This document shows, in pieces, positions 1 through 6,647 of a stretch of DNA of 64,000 nucleotides. This stretch comes from Piscinibacter gummiphilus (GTDB lineage Bacteria > Pseudomonadota > Gammaproteobacteria > Burkholderiales > Burkholderiaceae_C). Position 1 is the first letter of the stretch. Every line of letters begins with the position of its first letter. Below the pieces are notes generated by a model, which saw only the letters and a list, made by a program, of their open reading frames with translations, did not search any database and had not been told where the DNA came from. The stretch lies in assembly GCF_002116905.1 (NCBI RefSeq), contig NZ_CP015118.1:3472001-3536000 (forward strand), read 5' to 3'. A program made the position numbers and the translations under genes.

Positions 1-301
1 TGCCGGTCTGCACGTCGATCTGGCCCGGCTTGGCGGCCTTCTTCGCCTCGGCGAGCGCGGCGTCCAGCGCCTGCTTGAGCTGGGCCTGCACCTGGGCGGC
101 CTCGGTGCCTTCGCGGGTGGTGGTGAGGGCCACGCTCAGCAGGTCCTTCGTGACCTCGGCGGTGGCGCTGGCCGACAGGCCCACCACGCCGACGGGCTGG
201 GAGGAAGCGGGGTCGGCGGCCCACGCCGCCGAGGCGGACAGGGCGACGGCCAGCGTTGCGGCGCGGGTGGCCAGCTTCTTCATCGTTTTCGTTGTTTTCA
301 T
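1..301 (-). CDS. SIMPL (DUF541) domain periplasmic protein, 3' end outside window
   Basis: Only the first 100 codons are inside the window; the gene runs off the left edge. The N terminus is a signal peptide (basic MKTTKTMKK, an Ala/Leu core, cleavage probably after SAAWA near residue 28). What follows (VVGLSASATAEVTKDLLSVAL, then a stretch ending AEAKKAAKPGQIDVQTG) matches the start of SIMPL/DUF541 proteins, periplasmic proteins related to Brucella BP26 and E. coli YggE whose role, often linked to oxidative stress, is unclear. The ATG at 301 is preceded by GGAG with a 6-base spacer, so it is preferred to the second ATG six codons later. It lies 40 bases downstream of the DUF1501 gene on the same strand. 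Family call fairly sure; function unknown. Confidence 0.75.
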   Translation of the reverse strand, partial: MKTTKTMKKLATRAATLAVALSASAAWAADPASSQPVGVVGLSASATAEVTKDLLSVALTTTREGTEAAQVQAQLKQALDAALAEAKKAAKPGQIDVQTG

Positions 302-341
302 TCGGATCTCCGGCAAGGGTCGAGCGGGAAACACGTGCGGG

Positions 342-1499
342 TCACGCACGCAGGAACGGCAGCGGGTCGAAGCGGCCCCGGATCACCTTCTCGGGAGGCA
401 CGCCCCACCACTGCCGGGCAATCGTCGCATACACCTGACGGAAGTCAGACGTGTGCACCAGGTTCTGTGTCGCGTCGAGGCGTTCGAGTTCCGGCATCGT
501 GCCGATCAGCCCGCCCTTGACCGCACCGCCGAGGGCGAAGTGGGACGAGGCCGTGCCGTGGTCGGTGCCGCGGCTCTGGTTCTCGCGGGCGCGGCGGCCG
601 AACTCGGAATAGGTCAGCACGAGGGTGCGGTCCCAGGCGCCGGCCTCGACCAGTCCCGCGCGCAGCGCGACCAGGCCCTCCGCCAGTTGCTTGAGCAGGC
701 CCGCATGGGTGCCGGCCTGCTGCTGGTGGGTGTCGAAGCTGCCGAGGCTCAGGTGGAACACCGGCACGCCACCCTGCCCTGCCTGGCCGGCGACGATGCG
801 GCACGTGGCACGCACCGCCTGGCCGAAGGCTCCGGCCGGGAACTCGGTGGCGAGCGGTGTGGCCGGCGGTGTGCGAAGGCCGTCGGCGGCCTTCATCACG
901 TCGGACTCGACGCGCAGCACGTGGGCGAGCGCGGGCGAGCCGCCCCCGTCCACCGATCGCACCAGGCGCGACTGCGCGACGAAAGCGTCCACGTTGCCGA
1001 TGGCCACCGCCCGCGCGCCCCGCAGCGCGCCGGGCCCGGCGCTGCCCAGCGCGACACCTTCCGTGGTGAAGTGCGCGCGGTCGCGCAGGCCGGCGGCCAT
1101 CGCGCGGGCCACCCAGCCGTCGTCGAGGTACTCGTCGGAGGCGGATGCGCTGTCCCAGATCTCGATGGAGCGGAAGTGCGAAAGGTTCGGCGACGGGTAG
1201 CCCAGGCCCTGCAGCACCGCGAGTTCGCCCTGAGCCCACAACGGCATCAGCGGTGCGAGCGCGGGATGCAGGCCGACCTTTTCATCGAGGGGCAGCACGA
1301 CGTCGGGCTTCAGCGCGAGCGTGGGCCGCAGCGCGGCGTAGGCCGGGTCGGCGTACGGCACGACGGTGTTGAGGCCGTCATTGCCGCCCTTCAACTCCAC
1401 GAGCACGAGCACGCGGTCGACCACCGAGGCGGCACGGGCCCAGCCCGGCAGCCCGGCGCAGGCGGCGAGGGACAGCAGGTGTCGGCGATGCAGCTTCAT
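342..1499 (-). CDS. DUF1501 domain exported protein
   Basis: The 385-residue product opens with a twin-arginine-like signal (KLHRRHLLSLAACAG, Ala-rich cleavage near residue 24), which suggests folded export by Tat. The mature part has the DUF1501 signature: an ELKGGNDGLNTVVPY block near residue 35, SHFRSIEIWDSAS near 110, and a C-terminal YSEFGRRARENQSRGTDHG block near 300. The family belongs to the alkaline phosphatase/sulfatase-like fold, but no substrate is established. The gene starts 7 bases after the DUF1800 gene stops, the usual arrangement for this pair, so the two products very likely act together outside the cytoplasm. Length is normal for the family. No catalytic claim is made. Confidence 0.85.
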   Translation of the reverse strand: MKLHRRHLLSLAACAGLPGWARAASVVDRVLVLVELKGGNDGLNTVVPYADPAYAALRPTLALKPDVVLPLDEKVGLHPALAPLMPLWAQGELAVLQGLGYPSPNLSHFRSIEIWDSASASDEYLDDGWVARAMAAGLRDRAHFTTEGVALGSAGPGALRGARAVAIGNVDAFVAQSRLVRSVDGGGSPALAHVLRVESDVMKAADGLRTPPATPLATEFPAGAFGQAVRATCRIVAGQAGQGGVPVFHLSLGSFDTHQQQAGTHAGLLKQLAEGLVALRAGLVEAGAWDRTLVLTYSEFGRRARENQSRGTDHGTASSHFALGGAVKGGLIGTMPELERLDATQNLVHTSDFRQVYATIARQWWGVPPEKVIRGRFDPLPFLRA

Positions 1500-1506
1500 G
1501 GCGGAT

Positions 1507-2961
1507 TCACTTCAACTGGTAGGCCGGGTCGAGCGTCATCGCCCGCAGGTACGGCAGGCCCACGGTGCCGGCCGGCACGGGGTTGACCGGAGGCACCGGC
1601 AGCACGGCGGCCTGCAGGCGGGACGCGGTGGCCGCGTCCGGCTCGCGATCGGGCCAGGCGCCCAGCGGCCGCAACCAGCCGCCCGCATCGAACGCCACGC
1701 GGGCCGGGCCGAGGCGTCCGCGGCGCGCGCCGTCGGCCATCATGCCGGCGCCGTTCTCGAGGGCGAGGAACACCCGTTCGGTGAACCGCTTGCGCTCGAG
1801 CAGCGTGGCGCCGTCGATCCACGCGGTGTAGCCGGTCCAGCCCTTCACGTTGGGCGGTTGGAACAGGTCCTGGCCGAGCCGCCCGGTCAGCGCCTCGACG
1901 GGTCCGAAGTCATCGAGCGCGAGGTCGAACTGCCGCAGCGTGCCCACGGCCAGTTCCACCGGCGATTTGACCAGCACGCCGCGCGTGGCCGGGGCCCAGA
2001 AGGGGTCGCTCAGCAGCAGCACGCGCAGCGCGGCCGACGTGCGCCAGCCGTTGGCCCGCAGTTCGGCGGCGGCGCGCCCCGCGACGCGCAGGTCGGGCGT
2101 GGGCGACACGAACTCGCGCCACAGCTTGTCGACGATGAAGCGCGCCGACGCGGGCTGAGCCAGGATGTGGTCGAGCGCGGAGCCCATGTCGTAGCGCGCC
2201 GTCACCCCGAAGAGCGTCTTCGGGCCGGTGTCGAACTGCCTCGGCTGGAACGTCGCCTGCCAGTCGGTGCGGCGCACGCCCCAGCCCGAGAACGCGCGGG
2301 CGGCCTCGCGCACGTCGGCCTCGGTGTAGTGGCCTTCACCCAGCGCGAACAGCTCCATCACCTCGCGCGCGAAGTTCTCGTTCGGTGCCTTGGCGCGGTT
2401 GCTGCCGCCGTCGAGCCACACCAGCATCGCCGGGTCGCGTGCGACGGCCTGCAGCAGGTCGCGGAACGAGCCCAGCGCGTACCGGCGGAACAGCAGGTGC
2501 TGGACGTACATGCCCTGGGGCTGCCGCACCTTCTGCTCGGAGGTGGCGAAGTGGTTGTGCCAGAACAGGGTCATGCGCTCGGTGAGCGGCGTGGGCGACT
2601 CGCGCATCTCGACGAGCCACCAGGTCGACAGCGCCCGCGTGTCCGCGCGGTCGCGCACCCTCGCCTGGCGGCGCGCCGCCTCGTCGGGCAACTGGCCGTA
2701 CGGCACGTGCACCGGCTCGGCCGTGAACGCCGGGGCCGGATGCCGCGGCGTGGCCACCTCCGCTTGCGCGAGCAACCGGTCGACCGCCGCGGCCGGGGTC
2801 ATGCCCACCCACGGCGCGACCTCGGCCGGCGACGGGGCGAAGCCGGTGCGCCCCAGCAGGTGACGGACATCGGCTTCCGACAAGCGTTCGGGCACCTGCG
2901 CACCCGCCACCCCCAGCAGCATCGCCAGCCACCACCCCACGAGGAACCGGACTGAAATCAT
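1507..2961 (-). CDS. DUF1800 domain secreted protein
   Basis: The 484-residue product has a Sec signal peptide (hydrophobic VRFLVGWWLAMLLGVAG, cleavage near AQ at 21-22). It has typical DUF1800 features: the N-terminal DVRHLLGRTGFAPSPAEV block, a central TLFWHNHFATS block, a YVQHLLFRRYALGSFRDLL stretch, and the NENFAREVMELFALGEGHY block near residue 200. DUF1800 genes are nearly always paired with DUF1501 genes in proteobacteria; here the partner follows after 7 bases. The biochemical role is unknown. It is transcribed divergently from the OmpR-like regulator, and the 161 bases between the two starts must hold both promoters. Confidence 0.87.
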   Translation of the reverse strand: MISVRFLVGWWLAMLLGVAGAQVPERLSEADVRHLLGRTGFAPSPAEVAPWVGMTPAAAVDRLLAQAEVATPRHPAPAFTAEPVHVPYGQLPDEAARRQARVRDRADTRALSTWWLVEMRESPTPLTERMTLFWHNHFATSEQKVRQPQGMYVQHLLFRRYALGSFRDLLQAVARDPAMLVWLDGGSNRAKAPNENFAREVMELFALGEGHYTEADVREAARAFSGWGVRRTDWQATFQPRQFDTGPKTLFGVTARYDMGSALDHILAQPASARFIVDKLWREFVSPTPDLRVAGRAAAELRANGWRTSAALRVLLLSDPFWAPATRGVLVKSPVELAVGTLRQFDLALDDFGPVEALTGRLGQDLFQPPNVKGWTGYTAWIDGATLLERKRFTERVFLALENGAGMMADGARRGRLGPARVAFDAGGWLRPLGAWPDREPDAATASRLQAAVLPVPPVNPVPAGTVGLPYLRAMTLDPAYQLK

Positions 2962-3122
2962 GGATGCCTAACGCCGCAATCGGCGGACCCGACGACACCC
3001 GGGCCCCGAAATTCGAGGCGTCCACGGGGTCAAACCAGTTTGTAACAAGTGGTCAGGGGTGCTAAAACTGAGTGTGAACATGCGCACAATCGGCGCTGTT
3101 ACAAATGACCAGGGAGTACCCG

Positions 3123-3857
3123 ATGACCACCACGACCAACCAGCGCCCCGACCGCATCGTCGTCGTGGATGATGACGCCCGCATCCGCGACCTGCTCCGC
3201 CGCTACCTCACCCAGGAAGGGTTCGAGGTGCTGCTGGCCGAAGACTCCAAGGCGCTGAACCGCGTGCTGACGCGCGAGACGGTCGACATGATCGTCCTCG
3301 ACCTGATGCTGCCCGGCGAGGATGGTCTTTCGATCTGCCGCCGCCTGCGCGCCGCGAACGACCTCACCCCCATCATCATGCTGACCGCCAAGGTGGAGGA
3401 CGTCGACCGCATCGTCGGCCTCGAGGTCGGCGCCGACGACTACCTGCCGAAGCCGTTCAACCCGCGCGAACTGCTGGCCCGCATCCACGCGGTGCTGCGC
3501 CGCCGCCCTGCCCTCGAGGCCCCGGGCGCGCCGGCCAAGGACGCGCTCACGGTGACCTTCGGTCCGTTCGAGTTCGACCTGGCGCTGCGCCGCCTGTCGA
3601 AGGACGGCGAGCAGATCGCGCTGACCACCGGCGAGTTCTCGATGCTCAAGGCGCTGGTGCGCCACCCGCGCCAGCCGCTGTCGCGCGACAAGCTGGCCCA
3701 GTTGGCCCGCGGCCGCGAGTTCGAGCCGTTCGACCGCAGCCTCGACGTGCAGATCTCGCGCCTGCGCAAGATGATCGAACCCGATCCGGCCCAGCCGCGC
3801 TACATCCAGACGGTGTGGGGTGTCGGCTACGTCTTCGTCCCCGATGGCGCTGCTTAA
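3123..3857 (+). CDS. ompR: OmpR-type response regulator
   Basis: DNA-binding response regulator of the OmpR/PhoB class, 244 residues from the chosen start. The receiver domain (about residues 10-125) shows the acidic pocket VVDDDAR, the phospho-acceptor D60 in IVLDLMLPGEDG, and the conserved Lys in YLPKPF. A winged-helix DNA-binding domain follows (FEFDLALRRLSKDGEQIALT to SLDVQISRLRKMIEPDPAQP and YIQTVWGVGYVF). An ATG lies 18 bases upstream, but AGGGAG at 3111-3116 sits 6 bases before the ATG at 3123, which decides the start. The downstream histidine kinase is its expected partner. Target genes cannot be told from this window; by family they would concern envelope or osmotic regulation. Confidence 0.92.
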   Translation: MTTTTNQRPDRIVVVDDDARIRDLLRRYLTQEGFEVLLAEDSKALNRVLTRETVDMIVLDLMLPGEDGLSICRRLRAANDLTPIIMLTAKVEDVDRIVGLEVGADDYLPKPFNPRELLARIHAVLRRRPALEAPGAPAKDALTVTFGPFEFDLALRRLSKDGEQIALTTGEFSMLKALVRHPRQPLSRDKLAQLARGREFEPFDRSLDVQISRLRKMIEPDPAQPRYIQTVWGVGYVFVPDGAA

Positions 3858-3873
3858 ACGCAAGTCCCGCCGC

Positions 3874-3900
3874 AAGGGGCCCCAGAAGGGCCCTTTTTTT
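3874..3900 (+). terminator. Intrinsic-terminator-like hairpin between ompR and its kinase
   Basis: A 9-bp stem (AAGGGGCCC at 3874-3882 with GGGCCCTTT at 3888-3896, one G-U pair), a 5-base loop and a run of seven T at 3894-3900. It begins 17 bases after the ompR stop and ends 16 bases before the chosen kinase start. It would cut kinase transcription relative to the regulator. Confidence 0.7.
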
Positions 3901-3915
3901 GCACCCACGGTGCAG

Positions 3916-5274
3916 ATGAACGGCAACGCGATGCTCGAGGCGCCCGCCGCCCGGGGGACGGTGGCGCTGAGCCTGTTCTGGCGCACCTTCTTCCTGCTGG
4001 CGGTGCTGCTGATGGGCGGCGTGTTCGCGTGGGTGCAGACCTTCCGCGCGCTCGAGTTCGAACCGCGCGCGGTGCAGTCGGCGCAACAGATCGCGAGCCT
4101 CGTGAACCTGAGCCGCGCGGCGCTGAAGAACGTCGACGGCATCGACCGCGTCACCCTCGTCAAGACCATCTCGGCCGGCGAGGCCGTGAAGGTGCTGCCG
4201 CGCGAGCCGGGCGACAAGTGGGAGCCCTTCGAGCAGGACCGCTTCTCACGCGCCATCGGCGCCGAGCTGCGCTCGAAGCTCGGCCCCGACACGCTCGTGG
4301 CCAGCAGCGTCAACGGCGTGGGCGGCCTGTGGGTGGGTTTCCTGATCGACCGCGATCCCTACTGGCTGCAGGCCGATCCCACCCGCGTGCAGCCCATGGC
4401 CGGCAGCAGCGTGGTGCTGTGGGTCACCATCGCGCTGCTCGCCACCGTGCTGGGTTCGGCCGGCATCGCCCGCCTGATCAACCAGCCGCTGCGCGACCTG
4501 TCGTTCGCGGCCAGCCGCATCCGGGACGGCGAGTACGAATCGCAGCTCGACGAGAACACGCTGACCAGCGAGATCCGCCAGGTCAACATGGGCTTCAACC
4601 GCATGGCGCGTGAACTCGCGAAGGTGGAGGAAGACCGTGCCGTGATGCTCGCGGGCATCTCGCACGACCTGCGCACCCCGTTGGCCCGGTTGCGCCTGGA
4701 AGCCGAGATGAGCGTGTACGACGAGGAGGCCAAGCGCAACATGGCTCTCGACATCGACCAGCTCGACGCCATCATCGACAAGTTCATGGACTACGCCCGC
4801 CCGGGCGAGGTCAAGCTCGTGCCGGTGCACGTGAGCAGCCTCGTCGAACGCGAGATGGCGGGCTTCCGCGACCCGACGCAGATCCGCATCAGCTCGCGCG
4901 TGGCCATCGACACCAAGGTCATGGCCGACGAGACCGAACTGGGGCGTGTCTTCCAGAACCTGTTCGAGAACGCCCGGCGATACGGCCGCACCACGGAAAC
5001 CGGCGTTGCCCGCGTGCAGGTGACGTACGCACGCACCGGCCCGTGGGTGATCCTGAGCGTGCGCGACTTCGGCCCGGGTGTGGCGCCCGAGAAACTCAAG
5101 CAGCTGACCACGCCGTTCTTCCGCGGCGATGCGGCGCGCACCGCGGCCACCGGCGCGGGGCTGGGCCTGGCCATCGTGGAGAAGGCGGTGCAGCGCATGG
5201 GGGGGCACTTCGAGCTGGCCAATGCGCTCGATGGCGGGCTGGTGGCCCACGTGAGGTTGAAGAAGGCCCCCTGA
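3916..5274 (+). CDS. EnvZ-like sensor histidine kinase
   Basis: Inner-membrane sensor kinase, 452 residues from ATG 3916. Layout: TM1 around residues 15-37 (LFWRTFFLLAVLLMGGVFAW), a periplasmic sensor region of about 130 residues, TM2 (VVLWVTIALLATVLGSAGIA), a HAMP linker, the HisKA H-box ISHDLRTPLARLRLE with the phospho-accepting His, and an HATPase domain with N-box FQNLFENARRYG and G-boxes DFGPGV and GAGLGLAIVEKA. It is the partner of the OmpR-like regulator upstream. The frame stays open back to 3820, overlapping ompR, and an ATG at 3844 would add 24 very basic residues encoded across the terminator hairpin. I prefer 3916 because it lies past the hairpin and still leaves a normal N terminus before TM1; no start has a good ribosome site. 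Confidence 0.85.
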   Translation: MNGNAMLEAPAARGTVALSLFWRTFFLLAVLLMGGVFAWVQTFRALEFEPRAVQSAQQIASLVNLSRAALKNVDGIDRVTLVKTISAGEAVKVLPREPGDKWEPFEQDRFSRAIGAELRSKLGPDTLVASSVNGVGGLWVGFLIDRDPYWLQADPTRVQPMAGSSVVLWVTIALLATVLGSAGIARLINQPLRDLSFAASRIRDGEYESQLDENTLTSEIRQVNMGFNRMARELAKVEEDRAVMLAGISHDLRTPLARLRLEAEMSVYDEEAKRNMALDIDQLDAIIDKFMDYARPGEVKLVPVHVSSLVEREMAGFRDPTQIRISSRVAIDTKVMADETELGRVFQNLFENARRYGRTTETGVARVQVTYARTGPWVILSVRDFGPGVAPEKLKQLTTPFFRGDAARTAATGAGLGLAIVEKAVQRMGGHFELANALDGGLVAHVRLKKAP

Positions 5275-5281
5275 AACAATG

Positions 5282-5349
5282 TCATCCCGGCGCATGCCGG
5301 GGCCCTGGGCTTCGTTCACCGCACAGTGTCCCGGCATGCGCCGGGATGA
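5282..5349. repeat. REP-like palindromic element, copy 1
   Basis: Perfect 20-bp inverted repeat: TCATCCCGGCGCATGCCGGG at 5282-5301 and its exact complement at 5330-5349, around a 28-base loop. It lies between the convergent ends of the histidine kinase gene and ispF. The outer TCATCCCGGC arm recurs in the element at 45015-45088. It probably acts as a bidirectional 3'-end structure. Confidence 0.75.
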
Positions 5350-5358
5350 GATGGCGGG

Positions 5359-5856
5359 TCAGGGCTTCAGCAACGTGCAGATCGCCCGCGTCTCGATCGA
5401 CTCGAGCCTTCCGACCGGCCCCATCTTCTCCGCCGTCTTCGCCTTCACGTTGACCTGATCCAGCGAGATCAGCATCGCCGTGCACAGCCGCTGACGCATC
5501 GCCGGAATGTGGGGCGCCATCTTCGGCGCCTGCGCGACGATGGTGCTGTCGACGTTGCCGATCTGCCAGCCGGCGGCGCGCACGCGGCGCGCCGCCTCGG
5601 TCAGCAGCGCGATGGAGTCGGCGCCCTGGAACTGCGGGTCGGTGTCGGGGAAGTGGCGGCCGATGTCGCCGAGCGCGGCGGCGCCCAGCAGTGCGTCGGT
5701 GATGGCGTGGCACAGCGCATCGGCGTCGGAGTGGCCGAGCAGCCCGTGGGTGTGCGGGATCTCGATGCCGCCGAGGATGAGCTTGCGGCCCTCCACCAGC
5801 GCATGGGTGTCCCAGCCTTCGCCCACGCGGAACTTCGGAACGGGGCCTTTGATCAT
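5359..5856 (-). CDS. ispF: 2-C-methyl-D-erythritol 2,4-cyclodiphosphate synthase
   Basis: Fifth step of the MEP isoprenoid pathway: converts CDP-methylerythritol 2-phosphate to methylerythritol cyclodiphosphate and CMP. The 165-residue length is normal. Metal-binding GEGWDTHAL (Asp and His) is at the N terminus, HTHGLLGHSDADALCHA follows near residue 35, DIGRHFPDTDPQF near 65, and the C-terminal KAKTAEKMGPVGRLESIE block carries the nucleotide-binding residues. The start at 5856 overlaps the ispD stop by 4 bases (ATGA), so the two are translationally coupled. The product works as a homotrimer in the cytosol. Very secure call. Confidence 0.97.
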   Translation of the reverse strand: MIKGPVPKFRVGEGWDTHALVEGRKLILGGIEIPHTHGLLGHSDADALCHAITDALLGAAALGDIGRHFPDTDPQFQGADSIALLTEAARRVRAAGWQIGNVDSTIVAQAPKMAPHIPAMRQRLCTAMLISLDQVNVKAKTAEKMGPVGRLESIETRAICTLLKP

Positions 5857-6548
5857 GGTCGGGTCCTCAGCAGGCGTTCGGCCAGCGCGAAGTCGGCCGG
5901 CCAGGTGATCTTGAAATTCTCGAGCGAGCCCGGCACGAGCAGCGGACGCTGGCCCGTCGCCTCGATGGCGCTCGCCTCGTCGGTGACGTTGCCGGTGGCC
6001 GAGGCCAGCGCGGCCATCAGCGGACCCAGCCGGAACATCTGCGGTGTCTGGGCCTGCCACATGCCGCCGCGGTCCACGGTCTCGCCCACGCGGCCGTCCG
6101 ACTCGCGCTTGAGCGTGTCGGGCACCGGCAGGGCCAGCAGGCCGCCCACCGGGTCGGGCAGGCACGCGTCGATCAGCGTGTCGATCCACTCGGGCCGCAC
6201 GAGGCAACGCGCCGCGTCGTGCACCAGCACCCAGTCGTGCAGCCGCGCCCCGCGGGCGAGCAGTTCGCGCAGGCCCTGGGCCACGGTGTCGGCGCGGGTG
6301 GCCCCGCCGCCGTGGCACACCCAGCCCGCGAAATCCGGCGCATGGACCGGGAACGCGGTGTCGCCCGGGCTCAGCACCACGAGCACGGCCTTCAGGCGGG
6401 TCACCGCGGCGAGCGCCTCGAGCGTGTGGGCCACGAGGCTGCGCCCCGCCACGTCGGCGTACTGCTTGGGGCCGCCGGCGCCGGCGCGCTGCCCCACGCC
6501 CGCGCAGGGCACCACGGCATACAGGTCAGGAGGGATGTGTTCGGTCAT
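5853..6548 (-). CDS. ispD: 2-C-methyl-D-erythritol 4-phosphate cytidylyltransferase
   Basis: Third step of the MEP pathway: joins CTP and methylerythritol 4-phosphate. The 231-residue product has the nucleotidyltransferase P-loop-like VPCAGVGQRAGAGGPKQYA near residue 13, HGGGATRADTVAQGL near 80, VLVHDAARCLV near 107, and TPQMFRL near 168. It is coupled to ispF by a 4-base overlap, the common ispDF arrangement. It is divergent from mfd with about 100 bases between starts, a normal context in Burkholderiales. Confidence 0.96.
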   Translation of the reverse strand: MTEHIPPDLYAVVPCAGVGQRAGAGGPKQYADVAGRSLVAHTLEALAAVTRLKAVLVVLSPGDTAFPVHAPDFAGWVCHGGGATRADTVAQGLRELLARGARLHDWVLVHDAARCLVRPEWIDTLIDACLPDPVGGLLALPVPDTLKRESDGRVGETVDRGGMWQAQTPQMFRLGPLMAALASATGNVTDEASAIEATGQRPLLVPGSLENFKITWPADFALAERLLRTRP

Positions 6549-6573
6549 CGGGTCGTCGGAAGCATGCGAATTC

Positions 6574-6579
6574 TATAAT
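6574..6579 (+). promoter_or_regulatory. Candidate -10 box for mfd
   Basis: A perfect TATAAT lies 69 bases upstream of the mfd ATG in the ispD-mfd divergent region. No convincing -35 box is seen 16-18 bases upstream, so the assignment rests on the -10 alone. Transcription would begin near 6586 and give a leader of about 60 bases. Confidence 0.45.
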
Positions 6580-6590
6580 CCGTCATTCAC

Positions 6591-6622
6591 CGCCCCGGGG
6601 CCGTCACAGGCCTTCCGGGGCG
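6591..6622 (+). other. Leader hairpin upstream of mfd
   Basis: CGCCCCGG (6591-6598) pairs with CCGGGGCG (6615-6622), and inside it GGCC pairs with GGCC around a 6-base loop. The T-containing stretch TTCTGGTTTGG follows. It would fold in the mfd 5' leader and could slow RNA polymerase or act as a weak attenuator. No ligand-binding family is recognised. Confidence 0.4.
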
Positions 6623-6647
6623 TTCTGGTTTGGTTCGTCGACTCCGC

